Below, in pieces: positions 24,174-34,650 of a stretch of 64,000 nucleotides of DNA. This DNA is from CAVYEM01 sp963767635. GTDB lineage: Bacteria > Vulcanimicrobiota > Vulcanimicrobiia > Vulcanimicrobiales > Vulcanimicrobiaceae. Made by a program: the position numbers and the translations under genes. Within the stretch, counting starts at the first letter, position 1. Each line of letters starts with the position of its first letter. Below the pieces are notes generated by a model. It did not search any database. It was not told the origin of the DNA and worked only from the letters and a program-made list of their open reading frames with translations. Where the stretch lies: positions 124,001-188,000 of the forward strand of contig CAVYEM010000001.1 in NCBI GenBank assembly GCA_963767635.1, given 5' to 3'.

Positions 24174-25748
24174 ATGGCTCTGGCCGGGTCGGCGCTCTTC
24201 GTCATCGCCGCGACCTTGGGATCGACCCTGCTGGGCTTCGCGCGTGAGGTCGTCAACGCGCGCTATTACGGCACGCAGTGGGAAATGGATACGTTCCTGG
24301 CAGCCGCCGTCGTTCCGACGATTCTGTTCGGCGTGTTCAACGGCGCGCTCGTGAGCGCGCTCGTTCCCACCTTCACTGAATACATCGCGAGCGGCGACGA
24401 CGACGAAGGCTGGCGTTTGGCCAACACGATCATCAACGGGCTGCTGATCGTCCTTACCGCGTGCGCGATCCTGGGATACATTTTTGCGCCGGTGTACGTA
24501 CCGTTCATCGCGCATGGCTTCCCGGCGCCGCAAATGGCCGTGGCGGTGCGCATGACGCGCTGGCTCATGCCGAGCATCATCGCCGTCAGTTTGGCCGGCG
24601 TGTTCAGCGCGGTGCTCAACGCGCACCAGCGCTTTCGCGCCGCCTCGCTCACGGGTTTGGCGCTCAATGCCGTAACGATCGCGTGCGTGGTGGCGTTGAA
24701 CCGGTCCTTCGGCATCTATGCGCTCGTGCTGGGGACGGCGCTGGGCTTGGTCGCACAGATGCTCGTCCAAATTCCCCCGCTGCTGCTCACGCGCCGCTAC
24801 CGCTTTACGCTGGATCTGCGCCATCCGGGCCTGCATCGCATGTGGGACATGCTCGGACCGATCATCGTCGGGTCCGCAGCGGGACAAATTGCGATCTTCT
24901 TCGATCGCTATTTCGCCTCGACGCTCACGCCCGGATACATGGCCGGCATGAACTACGCGACCAAACTAGTGAACTTTCCGCAGCAGATTTTTGCTGCGGC
25001 GATCGCGACCGTGATCTTCCCGCTGCTTGCCTCGCATTTCGCCCGTGAGAACCGCTTGGCGGTGGGCAAGAGCGTGACGATGGGGCTGCGGCTGGTGAAT
25101 TTCATCACCATTCCCAGCGTCTGCGCGCTAATCGTGCTGGCGCATCCAATCGTTCAGACGTTGTTCGAACGCGGCACGTTCAAGTCCACCGCTACGGATC
25201 TGTGCGCCGGGCTGTTGCCGTACGCCGCCGTGGGATTGGTCGCGCTGGCTGCGAACGTCGTACTTACCCGGTGCGCGTTTGCGTGCAAGGAAACGAGCTG
25301 GACCGTGGCGATCTCGGTCTTTACCGTCGTCGTCAACGTGCTGCTTTCCGTGCTGTGGCTGCCCACACTGGGCGCGCGCGGTCTGCTGCTCGCCAATTCG
25401 CTGAGCCAGTCGATGCAAGCGGTGATGCTGCTCGTGCTCGTGCGGCGGTTGGTCTACCGGATCGACTGGCGTACGCTGGCCTTCTCCACCGCGAAGATCG
25501 GCGTTAGTTCCATCGTCATGGTGGCTACGCTGCACTGGATCGCCGCGCTGGGCGTGCAGCCCACGCAGGCGTTCGTTTCGAGGGCGTGGTTCCTGTTCGG
25601 ACAGATCGCCATCGGCGCGCTGGCGTTCATCGCGACGGCGCGCGTAGTCGACGTCGAAGAGCTGGGCATTGCGTTCAATCTCATCGTGCAGAAGTTCCAG
25701 CGTAACCTGCCCAGCCCGCCGGAAAATCGCGAGGCACCGATCGCATGA
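24174..25748 (+). CDS. murJ: MurJ-family lipid flippase (MVIN/MOP superfamily)
   Basis: A 524-residue protein with about fourteen hydrophobic helices. The N-terminus has the MurJ signature region GFAREVVNARYYGTQWEMDTFLAA, then NGALVSALVPTFTEYIASG and FDRYFASTLTPGYMAGMNYATKLVNFPQQIF. It flips lipid II or another undecaprenyl-linked sugar across the cytoplasmic membrane. It lies in the polysaccharide operon and overlaps the next flippase by 4 bases, so it could be the general MurJ or a dedicated glycan flippase. No other MurJ is visible here to decide. Confidence 0.85.
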   Translation: MALAGSALFVIAATLGSTLLGFAREVVNARYYGTQWEMDTFLAAAVVPTILFGVFNGALVSALVPTFTEYIASGDDDEGWRLANTIINGLLIVLTACAILGYIFAPVYVPFIAHGFPAPQMAVAVRMTRWLMPSIIAVSLAGVFSAVLNAHQRFRAASLTGLALNAVTIACVVALNRSFGIYALVLGTALGLVAQMLVQIPPLLLTRRYRFTLDLRHPGLHRMWDMLGPIIVGSAAGQIAIFFDRYFASTLTPGYMAGMNYATKLVNFPQQIFAAAIATVIFPLLASHFARENRLAVGKSVTMGLRLVNFITIPSVCALIVLAHPIVQTLFERGTFKSTATDLCAGLLPYAAVGLVALAANVVLTRCAFACKETSWTVAISVFTVVVNVLLSVLWLPTLGARGLLLANSLSQSMQAVMLLVLVRRLVYRIDWRTLAFSTAKIGVSSIVMVATLHWIAALGVQPTQAFVSRAWFLFGQIAIGALAFIATARVVDVEELGIAFNLIVQKFQRNLPSPPENREAPIA

Positions 25749-27080
25749 CCGTGAACGCCGTGGCGATGCGCCGCATGGCGCTCCCCGTCCAACGCGCGCT
25801 GCGCAACGATTTCGTGCGCCACAGCGCGCTGGTGTTCGGCGCGACGCTCGTGACGAACGTTTTCAACTACGCGTTCAATTTTACGATTAGCCGCAACGTC
25901 GGGGTAGAAAATTATGCCGCGCTCTCGGCGTTAGCCGGTGCGCTGATGATTCTCTCGATCCCCGCAAGCGTGTTGAACCTCGTCGTCGTCAAGTACGCTG
26001 CCGGCTACCACGCTTCGCGCGATTCGGCTCGCATTTCGCGCCTTGCCGCAGTGATCTTACAATGGAGCTGTGCCGCTGCAGTCGGCATCTTCTTGGCGGG
26101 TATGGCTCTACGCGCCGACATCGCGCAGTTCTTGCGCATTCCCAATGATGCGGCGATAACGCTGACCCTTGCAATTCTAGCCGTGTCCTTCGTCACTCCC
26201 TGTATGCGAGGCGTTTTGCAGGGGCGCCAGGAGTTCGGGAAATTTTCCGCTTCGCTGGCGCTCGAAGCATGCTTAAAGGCCGTTCTGGCGATATCGTTGG
26301 TCTACGCGGGTTTCGGAATCGTTGGCGCGATGCTGGGGTGGTGGCTGGGTTCTTCGGCAGCATTGCTTTTTACGGCGTGGGCGGTGCGGCACCGCAATGC
26401 TTGCACGGATCGCGGCGTACGGTTGTCGTTGAGCCCAAGAGAACTAGTCCGCACGACGGTCGGCGTCGCGCTTGCCACCGCGGCATTAACGGCGCTGAGT
26501 CTTTATGGACGTCGTGCTCGTCAAGCATTACTTTGCACCGAGCATTGCGGGGCTCTACGCAGCGGTGAACCTCACCGGTAAGGTGGTGCTCTTCGTCGCC
26601 GGTTTCTTGCCGATGATCGTTCTTCCAAAAGCGGTGACGGTCTCGAAGGGAGGAGGGTCGCCGGTTCCTTTGCTCATCCAAGCGGCGGTCGGAACGGTGG
26701 CGATGTCCGGCGTAACGCTGGCCGTGTTTGGAATGATTCCTGCAACCATACTGCGCGTTTTGGCCGGTCACGGCTTCGTCGGTGGATCGCCGTACGTTTT
26801 CCAGTACGATCTCGCCATGGGATTTCTGGCGATTGTCACGCTGCTGGTGAATTACAAAATCGGCTTGCATCGTTTCGACTTTCTATACGGCCTAGCGGCT
26901 GTGCTGCTCTGCGAGGTGGCCGCGATTGCCTTCTACCACGGCTCGCTTTGGAACGTCATACACGTCTTGCTCATTGGCAACGCACTGGCCATCGTTGCCT
27001 GTTCTTATAGATTGGGCGCGTCAGGGAAGCATGAGCCGGCGCTGCCGCTCGAGAGCCCTATCCCGGCGGAATTGACGTGA
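25745..27080 (+). CDS. Wzx-like polysaccharide flippase, one frameshift
   Basis: The reconstructed protein is about 445 residues with twelve or more helices. The first half has LVTNVFNYAFNFTISRNVGVENYAALSAL, a typical MOP-family opening, and CMRGVLQGRQEFGKFSASLALE. The frame breaks at about 26501-26504 (CTTTATGG) and resumes at MDVVLVKHYFAPSIAGLYAAVNLTGKVV, a conserved helix of the same family. It should export the lipid-linked repeat unit of the cluster. Confidence 0.75.
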
Positions 27081-27934
27081 GGCGGGATAAGCGCGAGCCC
27101 ATGCTTAGCGGCAAAATATCCGTGGTGATGCCGGCCTATAATGAAGCGCATTTTATCGAGCAGAACATCGTCGAAACGGTCGAAACATTCGAAACCTTCG
27201 GCTATAACTTTGAAATTATCGTCGTCGACGACGGAAGCCCGGACGACACGCAAGTCCGGGCGGCTAAGGCGCATCTAAAGCACCCGGAACGCGTTCGCGT
27301 GGTACGGTACGATGAAAACCGTGGAAAGGGAAGCGCGCTGATTTGCGGTGCTTCATACGCAACCGGCCGGTACGTCGTATTCCTGGATGCCGACATGGAC
27401 TTGCACCCGGAGCAGCTCCCGGTGTTTTTTGAGATTATGAATATCAATGCCGCAGACGCGGTTATAGGATCGAAATGGCATCCGCTCTCGCAAGTGAAGT
27501 ATCCCGGTATCCGCCGTATTTACAGCATTTCTTATTACATGCTGGTGCGGCTGTTGTTCGGTCTGCCGCTACGCGACACTCAAACCGGATTAAAGCTGTT
27601 TCGTAAGGGCCTCTTGGACGATGTGCTGCCGCGCATGGTCGAGGGGAAGTTTGCGTTCGACATCGAGCTCTTGTCCATCGCTCACCGGCGTGGTTACCGG
27701 CTCTTGGATGCTCCGGTTAGTCTGGACTTTCGGAGGGCGATCGCGCGACTGGACGCGCGCGTGGTCAAAAGAATGCTGCTCGACACGCTAGCCATTTTCT
27801 ATCGCTTGCGTGTCTTGCGCTATTATGATAGGCCGATGACCGTGAAGGATTCGGTAAGCCCACATCGCAGCGCGCACGAGCTTCGGGTCGAGGAATGTCA
27901 TGCATTGGCGGCCAGAGACGTAGAATACCGCTAA
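27077..27934 (+). CDS. Glycosyltransferase family 2 (polyprenyl-phosphate type, soluble)
   Basis: A 285-residue GT-A enzyme: ISVVMPAYNEAHFIEQNI, IIVVDDGSPDDTQ, RYDENRGKGSALICGASYATG, then the metal site FLDADMDLHPEQLP and QTGLKLFRKG. It resembles dolichol/undecaprenyl-phosphate sugar synthases without the membrane tail. The GTG at 27077 overlaps the preceding stop; the ATG at 27101 is equally possible. It overlaps the following gene by one base (TAATG). Confidence 0.85.
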   Translation: MRRDKREPMLSGKISVVMPAYNEAHFIEQNIVETVETFETFGYNFEIIVVDDGSPDDTQVRAAKAHLKHPERVRVVRYDENRGKGSALICGASYATGRYVVFLDADMDLHPEQLPVFFEIMNINAADAVIGSKWHPLSQVKYPGIRRIYSISYYMLVRLLFGLPLRDTQTGLKLFRKGLLDDVLPRMVEGKFAFDIELLSIAHRRGYRLLDAPVSLDFRRAIARLDARVVKRMLLDTLAIFYRLRVLRYYDRPMTVKDSVSPHRSAHELRVEECHALAARDVEYR

Positions 27935-29067
27935 TGACCGGCGCCGTCCGCGGCGGTCCTTTGCGCGTCGTTCTTTTTAACTGGCGCGATCCGTTTCATC
28001 CGGCAGCAGGGGGCGCCGAAGAATACACTCATCAGCTCCTATGTGCTTTGGCAGACGCCGGGCACACGTGCATTTGGGTAGCCTCGAATGTTGCGGGCCG
28101 GCCCGCGCGCGAAAATCTCGGTCAGTACACCATTCTGCGAATGGGCGGTCAGTTTACATGCCGCTTCTATGGTGCTTCGTGGTTGTTCCGAAATCGACAT
28201 ACCGTCGATGCGGTCCTGGACGAAGTCAACACGCTGCCTTTTCTTTCGCCCTTGGTCGTGCCACGCAAGACCACGGTGCTGATCCATCAGCTTGCCAGAG
28301 AAGTGTGGTGGTACGAGGCGCCGCGACCTTTAGCGCTGATCGGATACCTCCTAGAACCCTTGATGCTTCAGGTCTATCGTTCCACGCCTGCCATTACGAT
28401 TTCGCAGTCTTCTGCGGCGTCGTTGCGCGCCATCGGACTGCGTGGGCCGATTGAGGTAATCGAAAGTCCGAGCCTGCCGCCGGTTCAACCGCAAGGAAAA
28501 TGTTCGCCGGCCACGCAGCGGCTTGGGTATGTCGGCCGAATCGCGGCTTCCAAGCGCATCGATCACATCGTTCTGGCGTTTGCGCACGTGCTGAAAGCAT
28601 ACCCGCAAGCGGAGTTGTGGATCGTCGGAGCAGGCTCTTCGCGAGCCGTGCGAAGATTGACGGATCTCGCCAAAGAACTGAAGTGCGAGCACCGCGTTCG
28701 GTTCACCGGTTTCCTCCCACGCGACGAACGCGATGCGATTGTGTCGTCTTTGAATTGCTTGGTCATGGCGTCGGTTCGAGAGGGTTGGGGCCTCGTTGTT
28801 TCAGAGGCTGCTCGGTTCGGAGTGCCGACCGTCGCGTACGACACTTACGGCCTTCGCGATGCAATTGTTGACGGCGTTACGGGATTGTTGGTGCGTCCGC
28901 ATCGCCCTGAGGAACTTGCGTGCGCCATCGCTAGAATTTTGGAAGATCCGCAACTGCGTGCCCGCCTAGGAGCGGCGGCAGGCGCGAACCTCGAGCGCCT
29001 CTCGTATCGAATCTTCGCTCGCAAAGTGCGGGCTCGCGTCTCGGGGGCAGTCCACGCAAATCTCTGA
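27934..29067 (+). CDS. Glycosyltransferase family 4
   Basis: A 377-residue GT-B enzyme. N-terminal domain: LFNWRDPFHPAAGGAEEYTHQLL. C-terminal domain: GYVGRIAASKRIDHIVLAF, RFTGFLPRDERDAI, and the donor site ASVREGWGLVVSEAARFGVPTVAYD with the E-x7-E arrangement. It should add one sugar to the growing repeat unit, with a retaining mechanism. The start ATG overlaps the previous TAA. Confidence 0.88.
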   Translation: MTGAVRGGPLRVVLFNWRDPFHPAAGGAEEYTHQLLCALADAGHTCIWVASNVAGRPARENLGQYTILRMGGQFTCRFYGASWLFRNRHTVDAVLDEVNTLPFLSPLVVPRKTTVLIHQLAREVWWYEAPRPLALIGYLLEPLMLQVYRSTPAITISQSSAASLRAIGLRGPIEVIESPSLPPVQPQGKCSPATQRLGYVGRIAASKRIDHIVLAFAHVLKAYPQAELWIVGAGSSRAVRRLTDLAKELKCEHRVRFTGFLPRDERDAIVSSLNCLVMASVREGWGLVVSEAARFGVPTVAYDTYGLRDAIVDGVTGLLVRPHRPEELACAIARILEDPQLRARLGAAAGANLERLSYRIFARKVRARVSGAVHANL

Positions 29068-29131
29068 AGGGGCTCGCGTCCGCAAGCTGCGCGTCGGACT
29101 GCTCGTAAATGCGTTCGATTCGACGGCAGGA

Positions 29132-30253
29132 ATGCTCGCCGGGGGATATGTCCATCTGGTTGAGACCGCAAAACGTTGGAATCGTTTTGATATTACTATC
29201 TTTGGTCCGGCGATCGCTCGAGCGGCATTCGATCGAGCCGTTCCTGAAGCAGACTTCGTAGCAATGCCGTCGTGCGACGGCCTAATTAACAGCAAGGCCG
29301 TAGATTTTCTGCTGCGCGCACTTCTCGCGCCCTTCGCGCTGGCGCGTCTGCGCCGCTGTGATGTGCTGCTCGTACAATCCCACTTTCTTCCGGACGTGCT
29401 ACCCGCGATCGCGTTTGGAGGCCGAAATGCCGTGGTGCAGATCTGGCACGTGCAGGATGCGCCATGGGAGCGGCCAGGTTCGCTCGTGAACAACATTCTT
29501 GCGTACGCCAACGAGCGGGCCGGCCTCGCGCTCGTGCGACTTGCGTTTGGCACCATTATCGCCGGCAGTCATCTGGCCGCAAAACAAATCACCGGATTGT
29601 CCGGCAAAGCGCTATTCATTACGACAAACGGCGTACAGCACATTGGTCCGGCGGCCGCCGGCTCGCTTCGGGACGGCGCCCTGTATGTCGGACGGCTCCA
29701 TCCGACTAAAGGAATCGACGATCTGATCGACGCTTGGCGAACGGTCATGCGATCTTGCGGAGGGCGGCGGCTCTTCATCGCGGGCGACGGCGAGCCCGCA
29801 TATCGAGCGGCGATCGAAACAAAGATCGATTCGGCCGGACTGCGGGGATGGGTTTTTTTACTCGGGCGGGTTTCCGACGAGCGCAAGCGCGAACTGTTAT
29901 CCACCGCTCGCGTGTTCGTCTTTCCAAGCTATGAAGAGGGGTGGGGCATCGCACTCGCGGAGGCGATGGCCGCAGGCGTCCCCTGCGTCACGTACGACCT
30001 TCAGATTTTTGACGAGATCTTTCCGCGGGGGCGGCTCGCAGCGCCGCTGGGCCGGATTGCCGCTCTTGCTGAGCAGGTGTGCAAGTTGATTTTGGACGAT
30101 GCACTGCACGGCAGGCTTGCCGGCGAAGCACAGCGGTTAGCCGAAACCTTCACTTGGCAACGTGCAGCGAACGTGGAAGCCCAAGCGTTGCTTTCGTTGC
30201 CGGCTGCGAAACGGTACGAGGCGGTGCCAAAGCATACGCCAGGAACGACGTGA
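29132..30253 (+). CDS. Glycosyltransferase family 4 (start uncertain)
   Basis: A GT-B enzyme of at least 373 residues: donor domain with GALYVGRLHPTKGIDDLIDAW, GWVFLLGRVSDERKRELL and PSYEEGWGIALAEAMAAGVPCVTYD. The same frame is open upstream of ATG 29132 and encodes KLRVGLLVNAFDSTAG, which looks like the true first beta strand of a GT-B fold. No ATG, GTG or TTG is available there, so either a rare start is used or an indel hides it. It is in line with the preceding transferase genes. Confidence 0.82.
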   Translation: MLAGGYVHLVETAKRWNRFDITIFGPAIARAAFDRAVPEADFVAMPSCDGLINSKAVDFLLRALLAPFALARLRRCDVLLVQSHFLPDVLPAIAFGGRNAVVQIWHVQDAPWERPGSLVNNILAYANERAGLALVRLAFGTIIAGSHLAAKQITGLSGKALFITTNGVQHIGPAAAGSLRDGALYVGRLHPTKGIDDLIDAWRTVMRSCGGRRLFIAGDGEPAYRAAIETKIDSAGLRGWVFLLGRVSDERKRELLSTARVFVFPSYEEGWGIALAEAMAAGVPCVTYDLQIFDEIFPRGRLAAPLGRIAALAEQVCKLILDDALHGRLAGEAQRLAETFTWQRAANVEAQALLSLPAAKRYEAVPKHTPGTT

Positions 30254-30279
30254 AGACGGTCTGAACAAGGGGGCTTGTC

Positions 30280-31737
30280 ATGAAGCACCCGGCACTCGTG
30301 CGGTCAAAGGCGCTCCTCGGTGTATTGACATCGACCGTTTTTAGCGCCCTCTTGGCCGTGGCGGTTTCCGGTTGCGGCGGTGGGTCCTCTTCCACGCCAC
30401 CGACCAGTTCGGGGCCCGCGGCGACACCGACATCCGCTCCACTGCCGCTTCCGCCTTTTGCGCCCACATCGACGATGAGTGGGGACGACTGGGTCACGTT
30501 CGCGCACGATAATTTGCGTTCGGGATACCAGTCGCAATCAACAGGTCTGTCACCGGCCACCGTCGACTCCCTGGCTCTAAAGTGGACGGCCAACATGCAT
30601 GAGCCGGATCAATCGAGCCCGGTGGTCTATGGCGGCCTGCTGGTGGTCGGCGGCCAAATCGGGAACGTTGAAGCGTTCGACGTAAAGACCGGCACCTTGG
30701 TGTGGCAGCAATCGATCGGCGGTTCGATTATGATGACGCCGACTATCGACGCCAACACAGTCTTTATCGGCAATCGATTCAATGACGCAGCCGGCCATCC
30801 CGCACCGTCATATCTTTACGCGATCGACTTGACCACGGGCGCCGTACGATGGAGTGCTCAGACGCTTGGCTTGACGCACGGTTCGCCTATCGTCGCGAAC
30901 GGGCGCGTATATTCCGGATCGTCGGGCGGCGACGCACCGACGTGCATGAACACGGGCGTTTCTGCATACGACGAGTCCACCGGACATCTGTATTGGAACT
31001 GGCTGGTCGATTCGAAGGCGCACCAAGGCGGATCCGTCTGGTCACCCATTTCGTATGATGGAACGCACTTGTACTTTGGTACAGGCAACACGTGCGAGGG
31101 GCCGATCATGACGGCGAATGGTGCGGCGGCGTTGAATTTGGACGGCACCCTTGCATGGAGTTATGTCGCAACGCGCAACTCCGAAGCGGACGACGACACG
31201 GGCGGCGGCGTGCTGATTGCCCGCAATCGAGCACTTTTCATCAATAAGAACGGCGTATTTTACGCGCTGGGCCAAGGCGGCGCATTTCAATGGTCCAGTG
31301 CCCTTGGTGCGCCCGATGGGGACGGCATGTTTTCGACGCCTGCTACGGATGGAACGACGGTCGTCGTTGGTGCAGGCTATACTGTGCTCCCAACGACCGA
31401 ATCAGCGAAACTGTGCCGCATTACGCCCACGGCGGCCAATCGTATTCCGTTTGCCGGAACTCCGGGGCAGTCCAAGATAGTCGCGATGGATTACTACGGA
31501 AACGTTCGCTGGAGCATTCCGACGACGAATCCGCTGTATGGTTCGGTGGCGATAAACAACGGCATCGCGTTCGCTGCGGTCGACAATAGGTTGCTGGCCA
31601 TAAACATCACCACGGGGAGCATACTCTGGTCGTTCACCGGAGCTTCGCTCTTTCGCGCATCGCCGGTTGTCGTTCCCAGCGGCGTTTACGCCGTTGACGT
31701 AACAGGCGACGTTTACGCTTTCGGTCTACCGCATTGA
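30280..31737 (+). CDS. Exported lipoprotein with PQQ-like beta-propeller
   Basis: A 485-residue protein with a long lipoprotein signal (lipobox VSGC), a Ser/Pro/Thr-rich linker to about residue 65 and a seven- or eight-bladed beta-propeller. Repeats of the type AFDVKTGTLVWQQSIGG, YAIDLTTGAVRWSAQT, SAYDESTGHLYWNW and LAINITTGSILWSFTG are visible. The dehydrogenase Asp and the Cys-Cys pair are not evident, so it is more likely a scaffold or binding protein than a PQQ enzyme. Why it lies in the polysaccharide operon is unclear. The next gene starts with a TTG overlapping its stop. Confidence 0.75.
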   Translation: MKHPALVRSKALLGVLTSTVFSALLAVAVSGCGGGSSSTPPTSSGPAATPTSAPLPLPPFAPTSTMSGDDWVTFAHDNLRSGYQSQSTGLSPATVDSLALKWTANMHEPDQSSPVVYGGLLVVGGQIGNVEAFDVKTGTLVWQQSIGGSIMMTPTIDANTVFIGNRFNDAAGHPAPSYLYAIDLTTGAVRWSAQTLGLTHGSPIVANGRVYSGSSGGDAPTCMNTGVSAYDESTGHLYWNWLVDSKAHQGGSVWSPISYDGTHLYFGTGNTCEGPIMTANGAAALNLDGTLAWSYVATRNSEADDDTGGGVLIARNRALFINKNGVFYALGQGGAFQWSSALGAPDGDGMFSTPATDGTTVVVGAGYTVLPTTESAKLCRITPTAANRIPFAGTPGQSKIVAMDYYGNVRWSIPTTNPLYGSVAINNGIAFAAVDNRLLAINITTGSILWSFTGASLFRASPVVVPSGVYAVDVTGDVYAFGLPH

Positions 31738-32769
31738 AAATCCCGACGCTGGTGCTCGCGGTGCTGCTCATGCCCGCGGTTGCCGTTTCCGCCGAACTCC
31801 CAAACGTTTCCGAGGTGACGGTTCTGACGCGCATGGCTCCCGCGTTCCTAGACTCCGTGGCCGCTTCGGCGCGGCCGAGCGCCGACGGCGCGACAAGCCG
31901 CAACCGCGGCCACTATCTAGATGTGGAATTTCAGCGGGCGACGGATCGCACGATTCCCAAAGCCATAGTGCAACACGACCGCGAGGCCGTCGCGCGCTCG
32001 TTCGAGATCGCTGATTACGCTTTCACGCATCAGATTTCGGACGGCGGCTTTCAGTACGCTCGCGCCGGTGGAGAGGTCACGCCGAGCGGAAAACGGGCGC
32101 CCTGGGCGCGACCTGCGGCAGCCGCGTTCTTTCTTGAAGATTTTGGGCACACGATGCTGCTGCTCTCGCAATCCTCGTGGTTCGCTCACGCTGATTCCAT
32201 GTCAGACATGCGGGCGCATTTGAACGTGCTGCGCTCGAAGGCAAATGCATCGTTGACGTGGTTGTTGACTCAACAGAGCGCGCTCCGAACCGATACCGGC
32301 GGCGTAAACCGCATATTCATGTACGGCGCGGCCTATTATTTGAATGGGCGCGCACTGGGGCGGCAGGACGGCGTGCGGGCCGGCGAAACATTCATCGACG
32401 AGGCGTTGTCTCGCCAAACGGACGATGGAACGTTTCCCGAATTGGGCGGCTTCGACAGCAGTCTATCAAGCTGTGTCGTTGTATCTGGCGCAGATTGTCT
32501 ATTTACAGGCAGATCCTGCGAACACCGGCCTGCGCTCGCGGCTGTGGTCGGCGATCGTTCGAGGGATGGAACGGGAGAAGGCAAATCTCATGCCCTCCGG
32601 CGAGATGTCGACGTTGCGCAATACGCGCGTCTATGGCGTAGTCGGCAATCAGCAGCACATCGACGCGTTGGACGTCAATCTAGCGTTCCAATATTACGCG
32701 GGTATAACGCAGGATCCGGCATACCTGGCTGCCGCGGCATCGCTGTTTAAGCACTATCCCCGCTATTGA
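31734..32769 (+). CDS. Secreted helical protein, possibly glycan-active, frameshifted
   Basis: The reconstructed protein has about 345 residues, with a signal peptide (IPTLVLAVLLMPAVAVSAE). Segments such as FEIADYAFTHQISDGGFQYARAGG, FFLEDFGHTMLLLSQSSWF and EALSRQTDDGTFPELGGFDS recall alpha/alpha-toroid proteins acting on or near polysaccharides. The frame breaks around 32455 and continues with VYQAVSLYLAQIVYLQADP to the stop at 32767. The TTG start overlaps the stop of the lipoprotein gene. A lyase or hydrolase role is possible but no catalytic residue can be assigned. Confidence 0.6.
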
Positions 32770-32815
32770 ACGAGGATGTTCACGCCGCCGTGACGGTGGC
32801 GCGAAAAGGCTGCGC

Positions 32816-33586
32816 GTGAAAGTCGTTATTTTGGCTGGGGGCCACGGGACGCGGATTAGCGAGGAGACGGCGACAAGGCCGAAACCGCTCATAGAGGTCG
32901 GCGGAAAGCCCATCCTTTGGCACATCATGAAGCTCTACAGTTTTCACGGATATAACGAATTCATTGTCTGCCTCGGATACCGTGGTTACATGATCAAGGA
33001 GTACTTCGCAAACTACTATCTGCACACGTCGGATGTGACCTTCGATATCAAGGCGAACCGCATGGCTGTGCACGAAACCGTCGCTGAACCATGGATGGTC
33101 ACCCTTGTCGACACGGGCGAGGCGACGAATACCGGCGGAAGATTGAAAAAAATCGCACCCTATGTCGACGGGGATACGATGTGCATGACGTACGGCGACG
33201 GCGTTTCGTCCGTCAACATTGCGCAATCGGTCGCCTATCACCGCGAGCATGGGAGAGCGGCGACCGTTACGGTAGTGCAGCCGCCGGGGAGATTCGGCGC
33301 GGTGCATTTGGAAAATGGTGAAGTCACACGCTTTCAGGAGAAGCCGGAAGGAGATAACGCTTGGATCAATGGCGGCTTTTTCGTGCTCGAGCCCTCGGTG
33401 CTGAATCGAATCAAAGACGATGCGACGATTTGGGAGCGGGAACCGCTCGAAGGGCTTGCTCGTGATCGCCAGCTCATGGCTTACCGGCATAGCGGATTCT
33501 GGCATGCGTTGGACACCTTACGCGACAAGAATGCCCTTGAAGCAATGTGGAAAGGCGGAGACGCGCCATGGAAGGTTTGGCCATGA
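32816..33586 (+). CDS. rfbF: Glucose-1-phosphate cytidylyltransferase
   Basis: A 256-residue nucleotidyltransferase that makes CDP-glucose from CTP and glucose 1-phosphate. Typical motifs: KVVILAGGHGTRISEETATRPKPLIEVGGKPILWHIMK, YNEFIVCLGYRGYMIKEYF, MTYGDGVSSVN with the metal-binding Asp, and FQEKPEGDNAWINGGFFVLEP. Length and motifs fit RfbF/DdhA exactly. It starts with GTG and its end overlaps rfbG. It opens the CDP-deoxysugar branch of the cluster. Confidence 0.95.
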   Translation: MKVVILAGGHGTRISEETATRPKPLIEVGGKPILWHIMKLYSFHGYNEFIVCLGYRGYMIKEYFANYYLHTSDVTFDIKANRMAVHETVAEPWMVTLVDTGEATNTGGRLKKIAPYVDGDTMCMTYGDGVSSVNIAQSVAYHREHGRAATVTVVQPPGRFGAVHLENGEVTRFQEKPEGDNAWINGGFFVLEPSVLNRIKDDATIWEREPLEGLARDRQLMAYRHSGFWHALDTLRDKNALEAMWKGGDAPWKVWP

Positions 33587-34650
33587 CCCCTTCATTCTGG
33601 GAAGGCAGACGCGTTTTGGTAACCGGCCATACCGGCTTTAAGGGCGCGTGGCTGGCGTTGTGGCTGCACCAAGCCGGCGCTCGCGTAACCGGCTTTGCTT
33701 TACCGGCGGCGACTACGCCGTCCGCTTGCGAACTTTTCCGATTGCACCAGCTAGTCGACTCACAGTTAGGTGACGTGCGAGATGCGCGCGCAATCAAAGC
33801 CGCCGTGCATCGCGCCCAGCCGGAAGTCGTATTCCACTTGGCGAGCCAAGCGATCGTTCGCGAAGGCCTGCGCGATCCGGTTGCAACATTTGCCACGAAC
33901 GTTCTGGGCTTGGTCAATGTGTTTGAAGCGTTGCGCGCAAGTAGCGGCCCTGCCGTGTTAATCAACGTCACCAGCGACAAGGTGTACCAAAACAACTCGG
34001 ATGGGGGAATCTACGCTGAAACGGATCCTCTTGGCGGAAACGATCCCTACAGTGCAAGCAAGGCGTGCGCGGAGATCGTTACGTCGGCGTACCGCTCCAC
34101 GGTGTTGCGTGAGAGTCTCCTTCGCGTGAGCTCCGCCCGTGCCGGCAACGTAATTGGCGGCGGGGACTGGGCGGCCGATCGGATCGTACCGGACATCGTG
34201 CGAGCCGTTTGCGCCGGCGAACGAGTCGTACTGCGGTATCCTGCGGCGATGCGTCCCTGGCAGCACGTGATAGAGCCGCTCTGCGGCTATCTCGATCTGG
34301 CCGAGGCCATGGTAACCCAAGGTAGGCACATCGATGGAGCGTATAATTTTGGCCCGTCGGAAATATCGCCGCCGGTTTCAGTGGCGGAGCTCGCGGCGCG
34401 GTTTCTGAGCGCGTTCAAATCGCCCGAGGGGTGGTGCGAAGCCGAAGCGCCGCAGCCGCCGGAGATGCACCGATTGCACATCGACTCCTCCAAAGCGCGA
34501 ACCACTTTAGGATGGAACGCGCGGCTTTCAATAGCGGAGGCTATCGAATGGACCGCTGCTTGGTACCAGGCCTGGCGCAGCGGCAATGACATGCGTGCGT
34601 TCAGTCTGGAGCAGGTCGAAGCGTACGAACTGAAAGGCGCGCTTGTCTAG
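33568..34650 (+). CDS. rfbG: CDP-glucose 4,6-dehydratase
   Basis: A 360-residue extended SDR that converts CDP-glucose to CDP-4-keto-6-deoxyglucose. Motifs: NAD-binding VTGHTGFKGAWLALWL, HLASQAIVREGLRDP, NVTSDKVYQN, the YxxxK pair in DPYSASKACAEIV, and SARAGNVIGGGDWAADRIVPD. ATG 33568 is used here; ATG 33583 is another choice. It overlaps rfbF by 19 bases and the following gene by 8, showing tight coupling. Confidence 0.95.
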   Translation: MEGLAMTPSFWEGRRVLVTGHTGFKGAWLALWLHQAGARVTGFALPAATTPSACELFRLHQLVDSQLGDVRDARAIKAAVHRAQPEVVFHLASQAIVREGLRDPVATFATNVLGLVNVFEALRASSGPAVLINVTSDKVYQNNSDGGIYAETDPLGGNDPYSASKACAEIVTSAYRSTVLRESLLRVSSARAGNVIGGGDWAADRIVPDIVRAVCAGERVVLRYPAAMRPWQHVIEPLCGYLDLAEAMVTQGRHIDGAYNFGPSEISPPVSVAELAARFLSAFKSPEGWCEAEAPQPPEMHRLHIDSSKARTTLGWNARLSIAEAIEWTAAWYQAWRSGNDMRAFSLEQVEAYELKGALV